A DNA stretch of 18,693 nt from Opitutus sp. GAS368 (GTDB lineage: Bacteria > Verrucomicrobiota > Verrucomicrobiia > Opitutales > UBA953). Where the stretch lies: positions 1 through 18,693 of the forward strand of contig CAMDQP010000014.1 of assembly GCA_945906115.1 (NCBI GenBank), given 5' to 3'. Positions 1 through 6,914 of the stretch are shown one piece after another; positions within the stretch are counted from its first letter, which is position 1, and each line of letters opens with the position of its first letter. The notes below the pieces were generated by a model. The model made no database searches. It was given only the letters and a program-made list of their open reading frames with translations, and was not told the DNA's origin. The position numbers were made by a program, and so were the translations under genes.

Positions 1-215
1 CGGCCGGCCACATGATGATCACCGCTCAGGGCATGGGGGACCAGGATAGCGTTGGACTTATCAGGCAGCAGGGTCCCATAGGTCTCGTAGCGGAGCGTCA
101 CGGACGGCAGTTCGCCGCCCAACTCGAGTTTGAACGGCTCGGGCGAGACGAAGTCCCGGTACGAGACCGGGCAGAGCTCGCGAGCGGAGGGCGAATGAGC
201 CGGGCGGTCGGACAT
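1..215 (-). CDS. metX: Homoserine O-acyltransferase (MetX), N-terminal part, cut by window edge
   Basis: MetX transfers an acyl group (acetyl or succinyl from CoA) to the hydroxyl of homoserine, the first committed step of methionine synthesis, in the cytoplasm. Only the first 71 residues or so lie in the window. They contain the family's N-terminal hallmarks: LELGGELPSVTLRYETYG near residues 29-46, then NAILVPHALSGDHHVAG at about 54-70, which matches the strand and HALSGDxHVAG turn of the MetX alpha/beta-hydrolase fold. The nucleophile Ser, Asp and His of the catalytic triad lie beyond the edge, so acetyl versus succinyl specificity cannot be judged. The ATG at 215 is the first one compatible with the family's N-terminus; no clear Shine-Dalgarno precedes it. 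The gene is divergent from the Fur-family gene, with 87 bases between the two starts, so both may share a control region. Confidence 0.88.
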   Translation of the reverse strand, partial: MSDRPAHSPSARELCPVSYRDFVSPEPFKLELGGELPSVTLRYETYGTLLPDKSNAILVPHALSGDHHVAG

Positions 216-302
216 GGACTCATCCAGCCAAACCAGACCCGGGCGGGAGGCAAGTGGCCATTCGTTGTTGCCTCGTCATAAACGACCCCAAACCTACGGG
301 AC

Positions 303-779
303 ATGTCCCAAGGCCACCGCCATGAGGAAGGATGCTGCGGGGAGGGCTCCGGTGATCGCATCGAAGCGGCCGTCCTCCGCATGAAGGAGAAGGCCATGCG
401 GGTCACCTCCCCTCGATTGGTTATGCTCAAGGTCCTCGCGGAGGCCAAACAGCCCTTAAGCGCGGAACAGGTCCATGAAGCGGCCGGCGACGACAAGCTG
501 GACCTCGTCACGGTCTACCGGAGCCTCGGCGCCATGGACGACGCCGGCATCGTCCAGCGTCACCCGCTCGAGCGCGGCCGCAGCCTCTACGCCCTCGTCT
601 CGCCCGGACACCACCATCACCATGTCATCTGCCGTCGTTGTGGTCGAATCGACCGACTGCCCGGTTGCGACACCTCTCGCCTCGAAGCCGCCGCCCGCAC
701 CAAAGGCTATGCCGAACTGACTCATATCATGGAGATCTACGGTATCTGCCCGGCCTGCACCCAATCTTCTCATGTCTGA
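303..779 (+). CDS. Fur-family metalloregulator (Fur/Zur/PerR-like)
   Basis: A 158-residue transcriptional regulator of the ferric-uptake-regulator superfamily, which represses or activates genes according to metal (Fe, Zn, Mn) or peroxide. The winged helix spans about residues 28-98, with MRVTSPRLVMLKVL opening it and LDLVTVYRSLGAM (about 67-79) as the recognition helix. The dimerisation domain starts with a run of five His (103-107), followed by CRRC (110-113) and a C-terminal CPAC (149-152), the two CxxC pairs that hold structural zinc in the family. The N-terminus carries an extra His/Cys patch (HRHEEGCC, 5-12). The start at 303 was chosen because it is the first in-frame ATG; 381 would also leave an intact winged helix. 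The subtype (Fur, Zur or PerR) cannot be fixed from sequence alone. Its stop overlaps the next start by 8 bases, suggesting translational coupling. Confidence 0.9.
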   Translation: MSQGHRHEEGCCGEGSGDRIEAAVLRMKEKAMRVTSPRLVMLKVLAEAKQPLSAEQVHEAAGDDKLDLVTVYRSLGAMDDAGIVQRHPLERGRSLYALVSPGHHHHHVICRRCGRIDRLPGCDTSRLEAAARTKGYAELTHIMEIYGICPACTQSSHV

Positions 780-2463
780 TTTCCCTCGCACCGCCTTTCT
801 CCTCGGAGCCGGCCTCGGCACGCGCCTGCGTCCGCTCACTGAAAACTGCCCCAAGCCCCTGCTACCGATCAGCGGACGGCCGATGATCGCCCAAGCGATG
901 GACAAACTCCATGCCGCGGGCACGCGCCGTTTCATCATCAACACGCACCACTGCCCGGAAGCCTGGACGCTCGCCTTCCCTTCCGGTCGCTTCGGCGACG
1001 CCGAAGTGAAGCTCGTGCATGAGCCCGTGCTGCTCGAGACCGGCGGCGGCCTCGCGAACATCGCCGGCCTGCTCGGCGAAGACGACAAGGACCTCATCAT
1101 CTGGAACGGCGATATCCTCTCCGGCTGCGACATCGCCGCAGCCTACGCGCACCACCTCGCCAACGGTGGCGCCGCGACGCTCGTCGTCCGCGAACAAGGC
1201 CCGAATCGTAACGTCCGGATCACCGACGAAGGTTTCGTGACCGATATGCGCGACCGCCTCGGCAAGGCCGACCCTTCCTACCAGTACACCGGTATCTGTG
1301 TCGTTACCAAGGCCTTCGTCCAAGGCGTGCCCGCGTCGATTGAATCGCTGGTCGAGCATTTCCTCCGCCGACTTCAAGCCGAACCCAACAGCATCCAAGG
1401 CTTCCTCGACGCTGCCGCAACCTGGCACGACCTCGGTACCGTCGAGGAATATCAAGCCGTGAAGGCCGAGCACGAAAAGCCCGTGCGCGGGGCCATCTCC
1501 CCGGCCGACGCCGCCAAGGCACACGGCTACCAGCTCGCCGCGGGCGGTGAGGTCCTTAAGGGCGGCTCCGGCCGCAAGTTCCACCGCATACGCAACGCCT
1601 CTGGCGAGTCCGCCGTGCTGTGCGTCTACGATGACTCGCGCGCTGAGAATCAGCTTTATGGCGCCATCGCGGGCGTACTGCGCGACAAGATTGGCGTCCA
1701 AGTCCCGCAGGTGCTCACCGAAGACAAGGCCACCGGCGTGCTCATCCTTGAAGACCTCGGTGACGCCGACCTCTGGTCCCTCGCCCAGGGTCCCGAATTC
1801 CCGTGGGCGCCCGTCGCCTCGGCCCTCGAACAGGTCGCCGGCATCCATCGCCTCGGCGTCGACGCCTTCGCCGGCTCGGGCATCACGCTGATGGAGGCGT
1901 TTGGTCCAAACCTCTACCAATGGGAGCGCCAATATTTCCAGGACAACGCGCTCGGAGGCCGCAAGCCCGACCGGGCCATCGCCGATGAGATGGCCTCGCT
2001 CGCCAAAGAACTCATGGGCCAGCCCATCGTCACGATCCATCGCGACTTCCAGTCGCAGAACATCATGGTGCGAGATGATTCCGCCTGGCTCATTGACCTA
2101 CAGGGCCTGCGCCACGGCTGCATGTTCTACGACTTCGCCTCGCTCGCCTTCGACCCTTACCTTACCCGCAACGACATGGACCTTTGGCGGATCGAGATCG
2201 AGGACCATGCGCGCGAAGTCTCCGACTGGAAGGGTTCCAGCGATGAGTTCTCCTACCTCTTTCACATCGCGGCAACGCAGCGCCTGCTGCAGGCCTGCGG
2301 CGCCTACGGCTTCCTCGGCCATAAGAAGGGCCGTCCGGAATACCTCGCGCACCTACCGCAAGGCCTGCGCAACCTGACGATCGCCGCCTCCCTCTGCGGG
2401 AAGCGACGCATCGCCAAGCTGGCGGAAGAACTCGCGGGCACCCCGGCTAAGGTCAGCCGTTGA
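772..2463 (+). CDS. Bifunctional MurU-like nucleotidyltransferase / AmgK-like sugar kinase fusion
   Basis: A 563-residue two-domain cytoplasmic protein. Residues 5-235 are a sugar-phosphate nucleotidyltransferase: GAGLGTRLRPLT (12-23) is the nucleotide-binding signature, K28 the conserved Lys, WNGDI (111-115) the metal Asp motif and WHDLGT (218-223) the closing motif. Residues about 250-563 form an aminoglycoside-phosphotransferase-like kinase: GGSGRKFHRIR (264-274) nucleotide loop, HRDFQSQN (423-430) catalytic loop of HxDxxxxN type, and IDLQG (441-445) metal-binding Asp. In Pseudomonas, AmgK phosphorylates MurNAc or GlcNAc at C1 and MurU makes UDP-MurNAc from it, a cell-wall recycling shortcut. 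The pairing of both domains here suggests the same route in a single chain; the substrate is inferred. A heptose or hexose-1-phosphate pathway is an alternative. The gene overlaps the regulator upstream, and its stop end overlaps the convergent synthetase gene by 11 bases. Confidence 0.8.
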   Translation: MSDFPRTAFLLGAGLGTRLRPLTENCPKPLLPISGRPMIAQAMDKLHAAGTRRFIINTHHCPEAWTLAFPSGRFGDAEVKLVHEPVLLETGGGLANIAGLLGEDDKDLIIWNGDILSGCDIAAAYAHHLANGGAATLVVREQGPNRNVRITDEGFVTDMRDRLGKADPSYQYTGICVVTKAFVQGVPASIESLVEHFLRRLQAEPNSIQGFLDAAATWHDLGTVEEYQAVKAEHEKPVRGAISPADAAKAHGYQLAAGGEVLKGGSGRKFHRIRNASGESAVLCVYDDSRAENQLYGAIAGVLRDKIGVQVPQVLTEDKATGVLILEDLGDADLWSLAQGPEFPWAPVASALEQVAGIHRLGVDAFAGSGITLMEAFGPNLYQWERQYFQDNALGGRKPDRAIADEMASLAKELMGQPIVTIHRDFQSQNIMVRDDSAWLIDLQGLRHGCMFYDFASLAFDPYLTRNDMDLWRIEIEDHAREVSDWKGSSDEFSYLFHIAATQRLLQACGAYGFLGHKKGRPEYLAHLPQGLRNLTIAASLCGKRRIAKLAEELAGTPAKVSR

Positions 2464-3955
2464 CCTTATCGTCGAGGAAGCGGACGACCTCGTCTTCGGT
2501 CATGCGTACCTGCTCTAGCGTATCGCGGTCGCGGACCGTGACGCCGGCGCCCTTCTCGATCGTTTCGAAGTCAATCGTGATGCCGAAAGGCGTACCGATC
2601 TCGTCTTGGCGACGGTAGCGGCGACCAATGGCTCCGGCGGCGTCATAGAAAACGTTGTGGCGCTTCTTCAGGCGGCGGTAGAGGGCCTCGGCGCGCTCGA
2701 CGAGCTCGGGCTTGTTCTTCACGAGGGGGAAAATCGCGGCCTTAAAGGGGGCGATGCGGGCCGGCAGCCGGAGAACGATGCGCTTCTCGCCTTCAATTTC
2801 ATCTTCATGATAGGCCGTAGTGAGAAGGGCCAGGAAGACGCGGTCGACGCCGACAGAAGGCTCGATGACGTGCGGGATGTAGCGGGCCTTGGCCACTTCG
2901 TCGAACCAATCGAGCCTCTGACCCGAGACGTTGCTGTGCTGGGTCAGGTCGAAGTCGCCGCGGGCGGCGACGCCCTGAAGCTCCTGCACACCGAAGGGGA
3001 ACTCGAACATGATGTCCGTGGTGCCCTTCGAATAGTGGGCAAGCTTCTCGGTCGGGTGCGGGTAGAGGGAGAGCTTGGCACGCGGGATTCCGATGGATTC
3101 GAACCAGGCTAGGCAGCCTTCGATCCAATCCTTATGGGCGGTCGCCCAGTCGGAGGCCGGCGAGATGAAGTATTCGATCTCCATCTGCTCGAACTCACGG
3201 GAGCGGAAGATAAAGTTGCGCGGATTGATTTCGTTGCGGAACGCCTTGCCGATTTGGGCGATGCCGAAGGGCAGCTTCACGCGGCCCGTGTCGACGACGT
3301 TCTTAAAATTGATGAAGATACCCTGCGCGGTCTCCGGACGGAGATAGGCGGTAGCCGACGCGTCCTGCATGGCGCCGACGTAAGTCTGGAACATCATGTT
3401 GAACGAGCGGGGCGGCGTGAGCGAACCCGGCTTACCGGTAGCGGGCGAAGGGATGAGCGCATGCTCCTCGGCCGTGGACTCGGTGTAATCTTTGAGCACC
3501 ACCGGCTCGAGCGCGCCCTGCTTGGCGAGCTTGCGCTTCAGGTCATTGGCCATCTCCTCGGCCTTGGCTTGCATGCCGTCGTCTTCGAGGACGGAAACGT
3601 AACCGATGATTTCACCGGCGACGCGCACCGGGGCGAAGAACAGCTGGTCGGCGCGGTAACGCATCTTCGACTCCTTGCAGTCGACGAGCGGGTCGGTGAA
3701 ATTGTCGATGTGTCCCGAGGCCTTCCAAGTCGTCGGGTGGTGGATAATCGAGGAGTCGAGGCCGACGATGTCGTCACGGCGGTGGACGAAGTCCTGCCAC
3801 CAGGCCTGCTTAATGTTATTCTTCAGCTCGACGCCGAGGGGGCCGTAATCGAAGAAGCCGTTGAAGCCGCCGTAGATATCGGAGGAGGGGAAGACAAACC
3901 CGCGGCGTTTGCACAGGTTGATGATGGATTCCATCTTGTCGGTCGGGTCGGCCAT
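2453..3955 (-). CDS. glyQS: Glycyl-tRNA synthetase, single-chain class II (alpha2 type)
   Basis: Charges tRNA-Gly with glycine in the cytoplasm. At 500 residues this is the homodimeric form, not the separate alpha/beta subunits. Visible signatures: SDIYGGFNGFFDYGPLGVEL (25-44), the zinc-free insertion region around 95-180, RPETAQGIF (206-214), motif 2 FRNEINPR (239-246) and motif 3 GVDRVF (369-374). A C-terminal anticodon-binding domain runs from about 400 to 495. The ATG at 3955 gives a family-typical N-terminus (MESIINLCKRRGFVFPSSDIY from residue 8). No Shine-Dalgarno is visible before it. It lies 57 bases downstream of the MCE gene on the same strand and may be co-transcribed with scpB-pheA-MCE or have its own weak promoter in that gap. 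Its stop codon lies inside the 3' end of the convergent MurU/AmgK gene. Confidence 0.96.
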   Translation of the reverse strand: MADPTDKMESIINLCKRRGFVFPSSDIYGGFNGFFDYGPLGVELKNNIKQAWWQDFVHRRDDIVGLDSSIIHHPTTWKASGHIDNFTDPLVDCKESKMRYRADQLFFAPVRVAGEIIGYVSVLEDDGMQAKAEEMANDLKRKLAKQGALEPVVLKDYTESTAEEHALIPSPATGKPGSLTPPRSFNMMFQTYVGAMQDASATAYLRPETAQGIFINFKNVVDTGRVKLPFGIAQIGKAFRNEINPRNFIFRSREFEQMEIEYFISPASDWATAHKDWIEGCLAWFESIGIPRAKLSLYPHPTEKLAHYSKGTTDIMFEFPFGVQELQGVAARGDFDLTQHSNVSGQRLDWFDEVAKARYIPHVIEPSVGVDRVFLALLTTAYHEDEIEGEKRIVLRLPARIAPFKAAIFPLVKNKPELVERAEALYRRLKKRHNVFYDAAGAIGRRYRRQDEIGTPFGITIDFETIEKGAGVTVRDRDTLEQVRMTEDEVVRFLDDKVNG

Positions 3956-4012
3956 GGCTGGTAAGAGCCCACACCTATCCCCGCTCCGAGGGTCCGCCGC
4001 AAGCCTGTTCCC

Positions 4013-4951
4013 TCAGCGGGGGCGGGGCTCCGTGGTCAGGCCAGCCGCCTTCTTGGACCACGTCCGGGCGGCGGCGGAGACCGCGCGGAAGAGCTCGGAG
4101 AATTCCGTCGAAGCCGCGTTCAAGTGGGCCTGCGAACCTTCCAAGGAGGCAGAAAAGGAGGCCAGAGCCGCGCCCGCGTCGGCGAGGCTCACCTGCAGGA
4201 GAGCCAGCGTCTCGTCGTCCATCTTACGATCGGCCTGTTCAACCGTTTCGCGAAGGCGGGCGCAGGCTGCGATCAGCTGAGCGCTCTGCGCGTCCAGCTT
4301 GCCGTCGCCGGTGGCTTCGAGAACCGCACCGGTACGCCGGACGATCATCGCCGAGAAGCGGGTGGCTCGCTCGGGGTCGGTCGCATCGTGAAAACGGTCG
4401 AGGTCACGCTCCAGCTCCACCGCAATGCCGACTAGGTCTTTTTCGGCGAGGTCCTGCAGCTGCTGGACGTAATTGGCAATCTTACTCTGGAAATGACTGC
4501 TGAGCGGTGGAATCTCATCGGCGCCCAAGGACTCGGTTGAAGCCGGCGCGGACGTATCCCAGATGAGTTCGACCTGCAGCATGCCGGAAGCAGGGCTCAC
4601 CGCCACAAGACGGGCGCGGAGGCCCTTGGCGACTTCGGTCCGTAAGCGGTCGCCGCGCAGACGGTCAGCGAAGCCGCGGTCTTCCAGGGTCGCCGGATCG
4701 AGGATCAGTCGGACAGCCGGACGGAGGCGGCCTTCGGCATCGGCGTCGAGGCCGATGGAAGTCACCTGCCCCACCGTGACGCCTTGCACGCGGACCGGCG
4801 TACCGGAAGAGATGCCTTCAACGGAGAAGGACGGGCGGAAGACCACGGGAACGAGCGGAGCGGACCAGGCGCGCCACCAGGAATAGCCCGACCAAAGCAC
4901 GGCCACGCCGAGGACGGCTAGCATCACACCCCCGAGGGAGCGGCGGCTCAT
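4013..4951 (-). CDS. MCE (MlaD/PqiB-like) domain membrane-anchored protein
   Basis: A 312-residue protein with a single N-terminal membrane segment (about 8-26), which would place the rest in the periplasm. An MCE domain follows, about residues 33-132: FSVEGISSGTPVRVQGVTVG (42-61) is the family core and GLRARLV...SGMLQVELIW (110-131) resembles the second half seen in PqiB/YebT-type domains. Residues 155-300 are helical and low in aromatic residues, probably coiled coil. MCE proteins form hexameric rings or tubes that carry lipids between inner and outer membranes. No MlaE permease, MlaF ATPase or MlaC carrier gene is in the window, so this is an orphan here. The ATG at 4951 was chosen over an upstream in-frame ATG at 5080 because it forms an ATGA overlap with pheA and starts just before the membrane helix. 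Confidence 0.82.
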   Translation of the reverse strand: MSRRSLGGVMLAVLGVAVLWSGYSWWRAWSAPLVPVVFRPSFSVEGISSGTPVRVQGVTVGQVTSIGLDADAEGRLRPAVRLILDPATLEDRGFADRLRGDRLRTEVAKGLRARLVAVSPASGMLQVELIWDTSAPASTESLGADEIPPLSSHFQSKIANYVQQLQDLAEKDLVGIAVELERDLDRFHDATDPERATRFSAMIVRRTGAVLEATGDGKLDAQSAQLIAACARLRETVEQADRKMDDETLALLQVSLADAGAALASFSASLEGSQAHLNAASTEFSELFRAVSAAARTWSKKAAGLTTEPRPR

Positions 4952-6015
4952 CCGGCGGATTGAGGATAGCTGCCCAGCCACTTCACCACTTCGCAGCGAC
5001 CCTTGAGTTCGGTGACGGCGGCCTGCACGGCCGCGGTGTCCCAGTGACCCGGGAAATCGATGAAGAAGAGATACTCCCAAGCGCGACGATGGCTCGGGCG
5101 GGACTCAATGCGGATCAAGTTGATGCCGCGGTCGGAGAAAGCGGCCAGTGCGCCTTGCAGGGCGCCCGGCTCATGCTTGAGCGTGAGCACCACGCTCGTG
5201 ACCTCGTCCGTGGCACCGACGGTGTTGGCCGTCTTCGCGATGACGAAGAAGCGCGTGGCATTGTCGCGGCGATCCTGGATGCCGCGGGCGAGGATGGGGA
5301 CGCCGCGCGATTCGGCGGCGGTGGCGGAGGCGACGGCGGCCTGACCTTGCGGATCGCGGGCGATGATTTCCACGGCGGCGGCGGTGCTGTCCGTCTCGAC
5401 GAGCGCGGCGCCCGGGACATGACGGGAGAGCCAGCCGCGGCACTGCGCAAGGGCGATATCCTTCGAGAGGACCTTCTTCACCTGATCGAGGGGGCCTTGG
5501 CCGACGAGGCATTGCTCAACGGAGAGGGTGACCTGGGCCACGACCTTGAGATCAGATTCCGCAAGTAGGTCGAGCGAGTGGCTGACGACGCCTTCGGTGG
5601 AGTTCTCGACCGGTACGACGCCGTAGGAGGCTTCGCCGGATTCGACCGCGGCGAAGATATCGCCGATGGCGCGGAGGGGGAGCGACGGCACGCTCGTGCC
5701 GAAGGCGCGAATCTGAGCCTGCTGGGTGAAGGAGCCTTCCGGCCCGAGGTAGGCGACGGGATTGGCCATCTGGGCGCCGATGGAAAGGGAGATGATTTCG
5801 CGGTAGACCGCGCGGAGTCCAGAAGCCGGAATCGCCGGCGCGGCTTCGGTGATAGAGCGGAGCAGCTGTTCTTCGCGCTGCGGTGCGTAGACCGGCGCAC
5901 CGGACTTCAGTTTGGCTTCGCCGATAGCACGGGCCACCTGCAAGCGCTCACCGAGCAGCTTGAGAATCTCGCGGTCGATACGATCGACCTCACGGCGGTG
6001 CTCTTCGAGGCTCAT
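4948..6015 (-). CDS. pheA: Bifunctional chorismate mutase / prephenate dehydratase (P-protein)
   Basis: Converts chorismate to prephenate and then phenylpyruvate, the phenylalanine branch of aromatic amino acid synthesis. The 355 residues show three domains in order. The AroQ-type mutase is at 1-82 (IDREILKLLGERLQVARAIG at 13-32). The dehydratase is at 87-265 (AYLGPEGSFTQQA at 88-100, VPVENSTEGVV at 134-144, and the catalytic DNATRFFVI at 251-259). A C-terminal ACT domain is at about 273-345, with HEPGALQGAL (281-290) and IESRP (303-307), the two loops that bind phenylalanine for feedback inhibition. Start at 6015 overlaps the scpB stop by 4 bases (ATGA), and its own stop overlaps the MCE gene start in the same way, so the three genes look translationally coupled. 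All key motifs are intact. Confidence 0.97.
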   Translation of the reverse strand: MSLEEHRREVDRIDREILKLLGERLQVARAIGEAKLKSGAPVYAPQREEQLLRSITEAAPAIPASGLRAVYREIISLSIGAQMANPVAYLGPEGSFTQQAQIRAFGTSVPSLPLRAIGDIFAAVESGEASYGVVPVENSTEGVVSHSLDLLAESDLKVVAQVTLSVEQCLVGQGPLDQVKKVLSKDIALAQCRGWLSRHVPGAALVETDSTAAAVEIIARDPQGQAAVASATAAESRGVPILARGIQDRRDNATRFFVIAKTANTVGATDEVTSVVLTLKHEPGALQGALAAFSDRGINLIRIESRPSHRRAWEYLFFIDFPGHWDTAAVQAAVTELKGRCEVVKWLGSYPQSAG

Positions 6016-6797
6016 TCGGCAGGCTTCTCGTCTTCGGGCGGGGCCTCCGTCGCAATCGCGGCGGAGGACTGGTCTTCGAGCGGCAGGCCGACTTCGGAAT
6101 CACCGACCGCGACCGGGGTGGTCGCGCGAGTAATCCATTCGGAGATCTGGGCGGGAGACAGGACGTCGGAGGCCGGCAGTTCGCCGAGCGAACGCAGGCC
6201 AGTGAAATCGAGGAACTTGTCGGTCGTGCCGTACTGAATTGGACGCCCGGGCAGATCGGCGCGGCCGGTGACGGCGACGAGTTCGAGATCGAGCAGACGG
6301 TTCAAGGCGCTATCGACGGAGACACCGCGGATGGCTTCCATCTCGGAACGGGTGACCGGCTGGCGATAGGCGACGATCGAAAGCGTCTCGAGTGAAGCGG
6401 GGCTGAGGCGCTGCGGGCGCGGCTCGCCACGGAGGAGGCGGACCCAATCGGCATAGGCCGGCGAAATCACGAAGCGGAAACCTTCGGGGCCCTGCAAGAT
6501 GCGGCAAGCGTCGTTGGCGTCGCGCATCTCGGCCTCGAGCGCGTCGACCGCTTCGCGAATCTGGGTGGCCGTGAGCAAAGTAGGAACCTGATCGATGATA
6601 TCCTGGATTACTTCTTGGACGGGCGGAGCCGCGGGCACGATTGTGGGCTCGCCGGCTGCTTCGAGCAGGTCGGGCTGGCGCTCGGCGGCCGCCTGGGCGT
6701 GGTAGCGCTGCACGACCTTCTGGATGTCCTTGATGGACACCGCCTCGGAGGTCGAGAACAGGAGGGCCTTGATGATTTTCTTGAGGTTGAATTCCAC
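6012..6797 (-). CDS. scpB: Segregation and condensation protein ScpB
   Basis: ScpB is the kite subunit of the bacterial SMC-ScpAB condensin complex that compacts and segregates chromosomes. This copy has 261 residues. The N-terminal IIKALLFSTSEAVSI (8-22) begins the first winged helix, and LSPASLETLSIVAYRQPVTR (131-150) plus RGVSVDSALNRLLDLELV (157-174) form the second, the most conserved part of the family. GRPIQYGTTDKFLDFTGL (184-201) is the family's C-terminal signature. Residues about 32-77 are an Ala/Pro/Glu-rich insertion inside the first winged helix, and the last 35 residues are acidic and probably disordered. scpA, usually adjacent in Firmicutes, is not in the window. It is the first gene of a minus-strand run and is divergent from ilvD across 117 bases. 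Confidence 0.93.
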   Translation of the reverse strand: MEFNLKKIIKALLFSTSEAVSIKDIQKVVQRYHAQAAAERQPDLLEAAGEPTIVPAAPPVQEVIQDIIDQVPTLLTATQIREAVDALEAEMRDANDACRILQGPEGFRFVISPAYADWVRLLRGEPRPQRLSPASLETLSIVAYRQPVTRSEMEAIRGVSVDSALNRLLDLELVAVTGRADLPGRPIQYGTTDKFLDFTGLRSLGELPASDVLSPAQISEWITRATTPVAVGDSEVGLPLEDQSSAAIATEAPPEDEKPAE

Positions 6798-6843
6798 GGG
6801 ACGGGGAGGCTTAAATCGGATTGTCGGGAGCGACGGGGCGGTT

Positions 6844-6884
6844 CAGTGTCCGCTCCCTGCCCCCTTATTAGGGGGCGCTCACTG
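6844..6884. promoter_or_regulatory. Extended inverted repeat in the scpB-ilvD divergent gap
   Basis: The centre is a perfect 6-bp stem, GCCCCC (6859-6864) and GGGGGC (6871-6876), with loop TTATTA. Outside it, CAGTG (6844-6848) pairs with CACTG (6880-6884) across an asymmetric internal loop. No T-run follows on either strand, so it does not look like a simple terminator. It may be an operator between the two divergent genes or a leader structure of the ilvD transcript. That a hairpin can form is visible in the sequence; the role is inferred. Confidence 0.4.
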
Positions 6885-6914
6885 ACTGACAACCGCAGAC
6901 TTTTCACACCCAAC

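Noticed and set aside
216..302. Possible Fur-type operator in the metX-regulator gap
   Set aside because: Short arms such as GTC/GAC around ATAAAC exist, but no palindrome long enough to resemble a Fur, Zur or PerR box was found.
862..2040. Long open frame (392 codons) on the minus strand opposite the MurU/AmgK gene
   Set aside because: Antisense shadow of a well-supported gene; no recognisable motif.
3134..3964. Open frame (276 codons) on the plus strand opposite glyQS
   Set aside because: Antisense to a synthetase with all motifs intact; Val/Asp/Gly/Arg-rich translation without domains.
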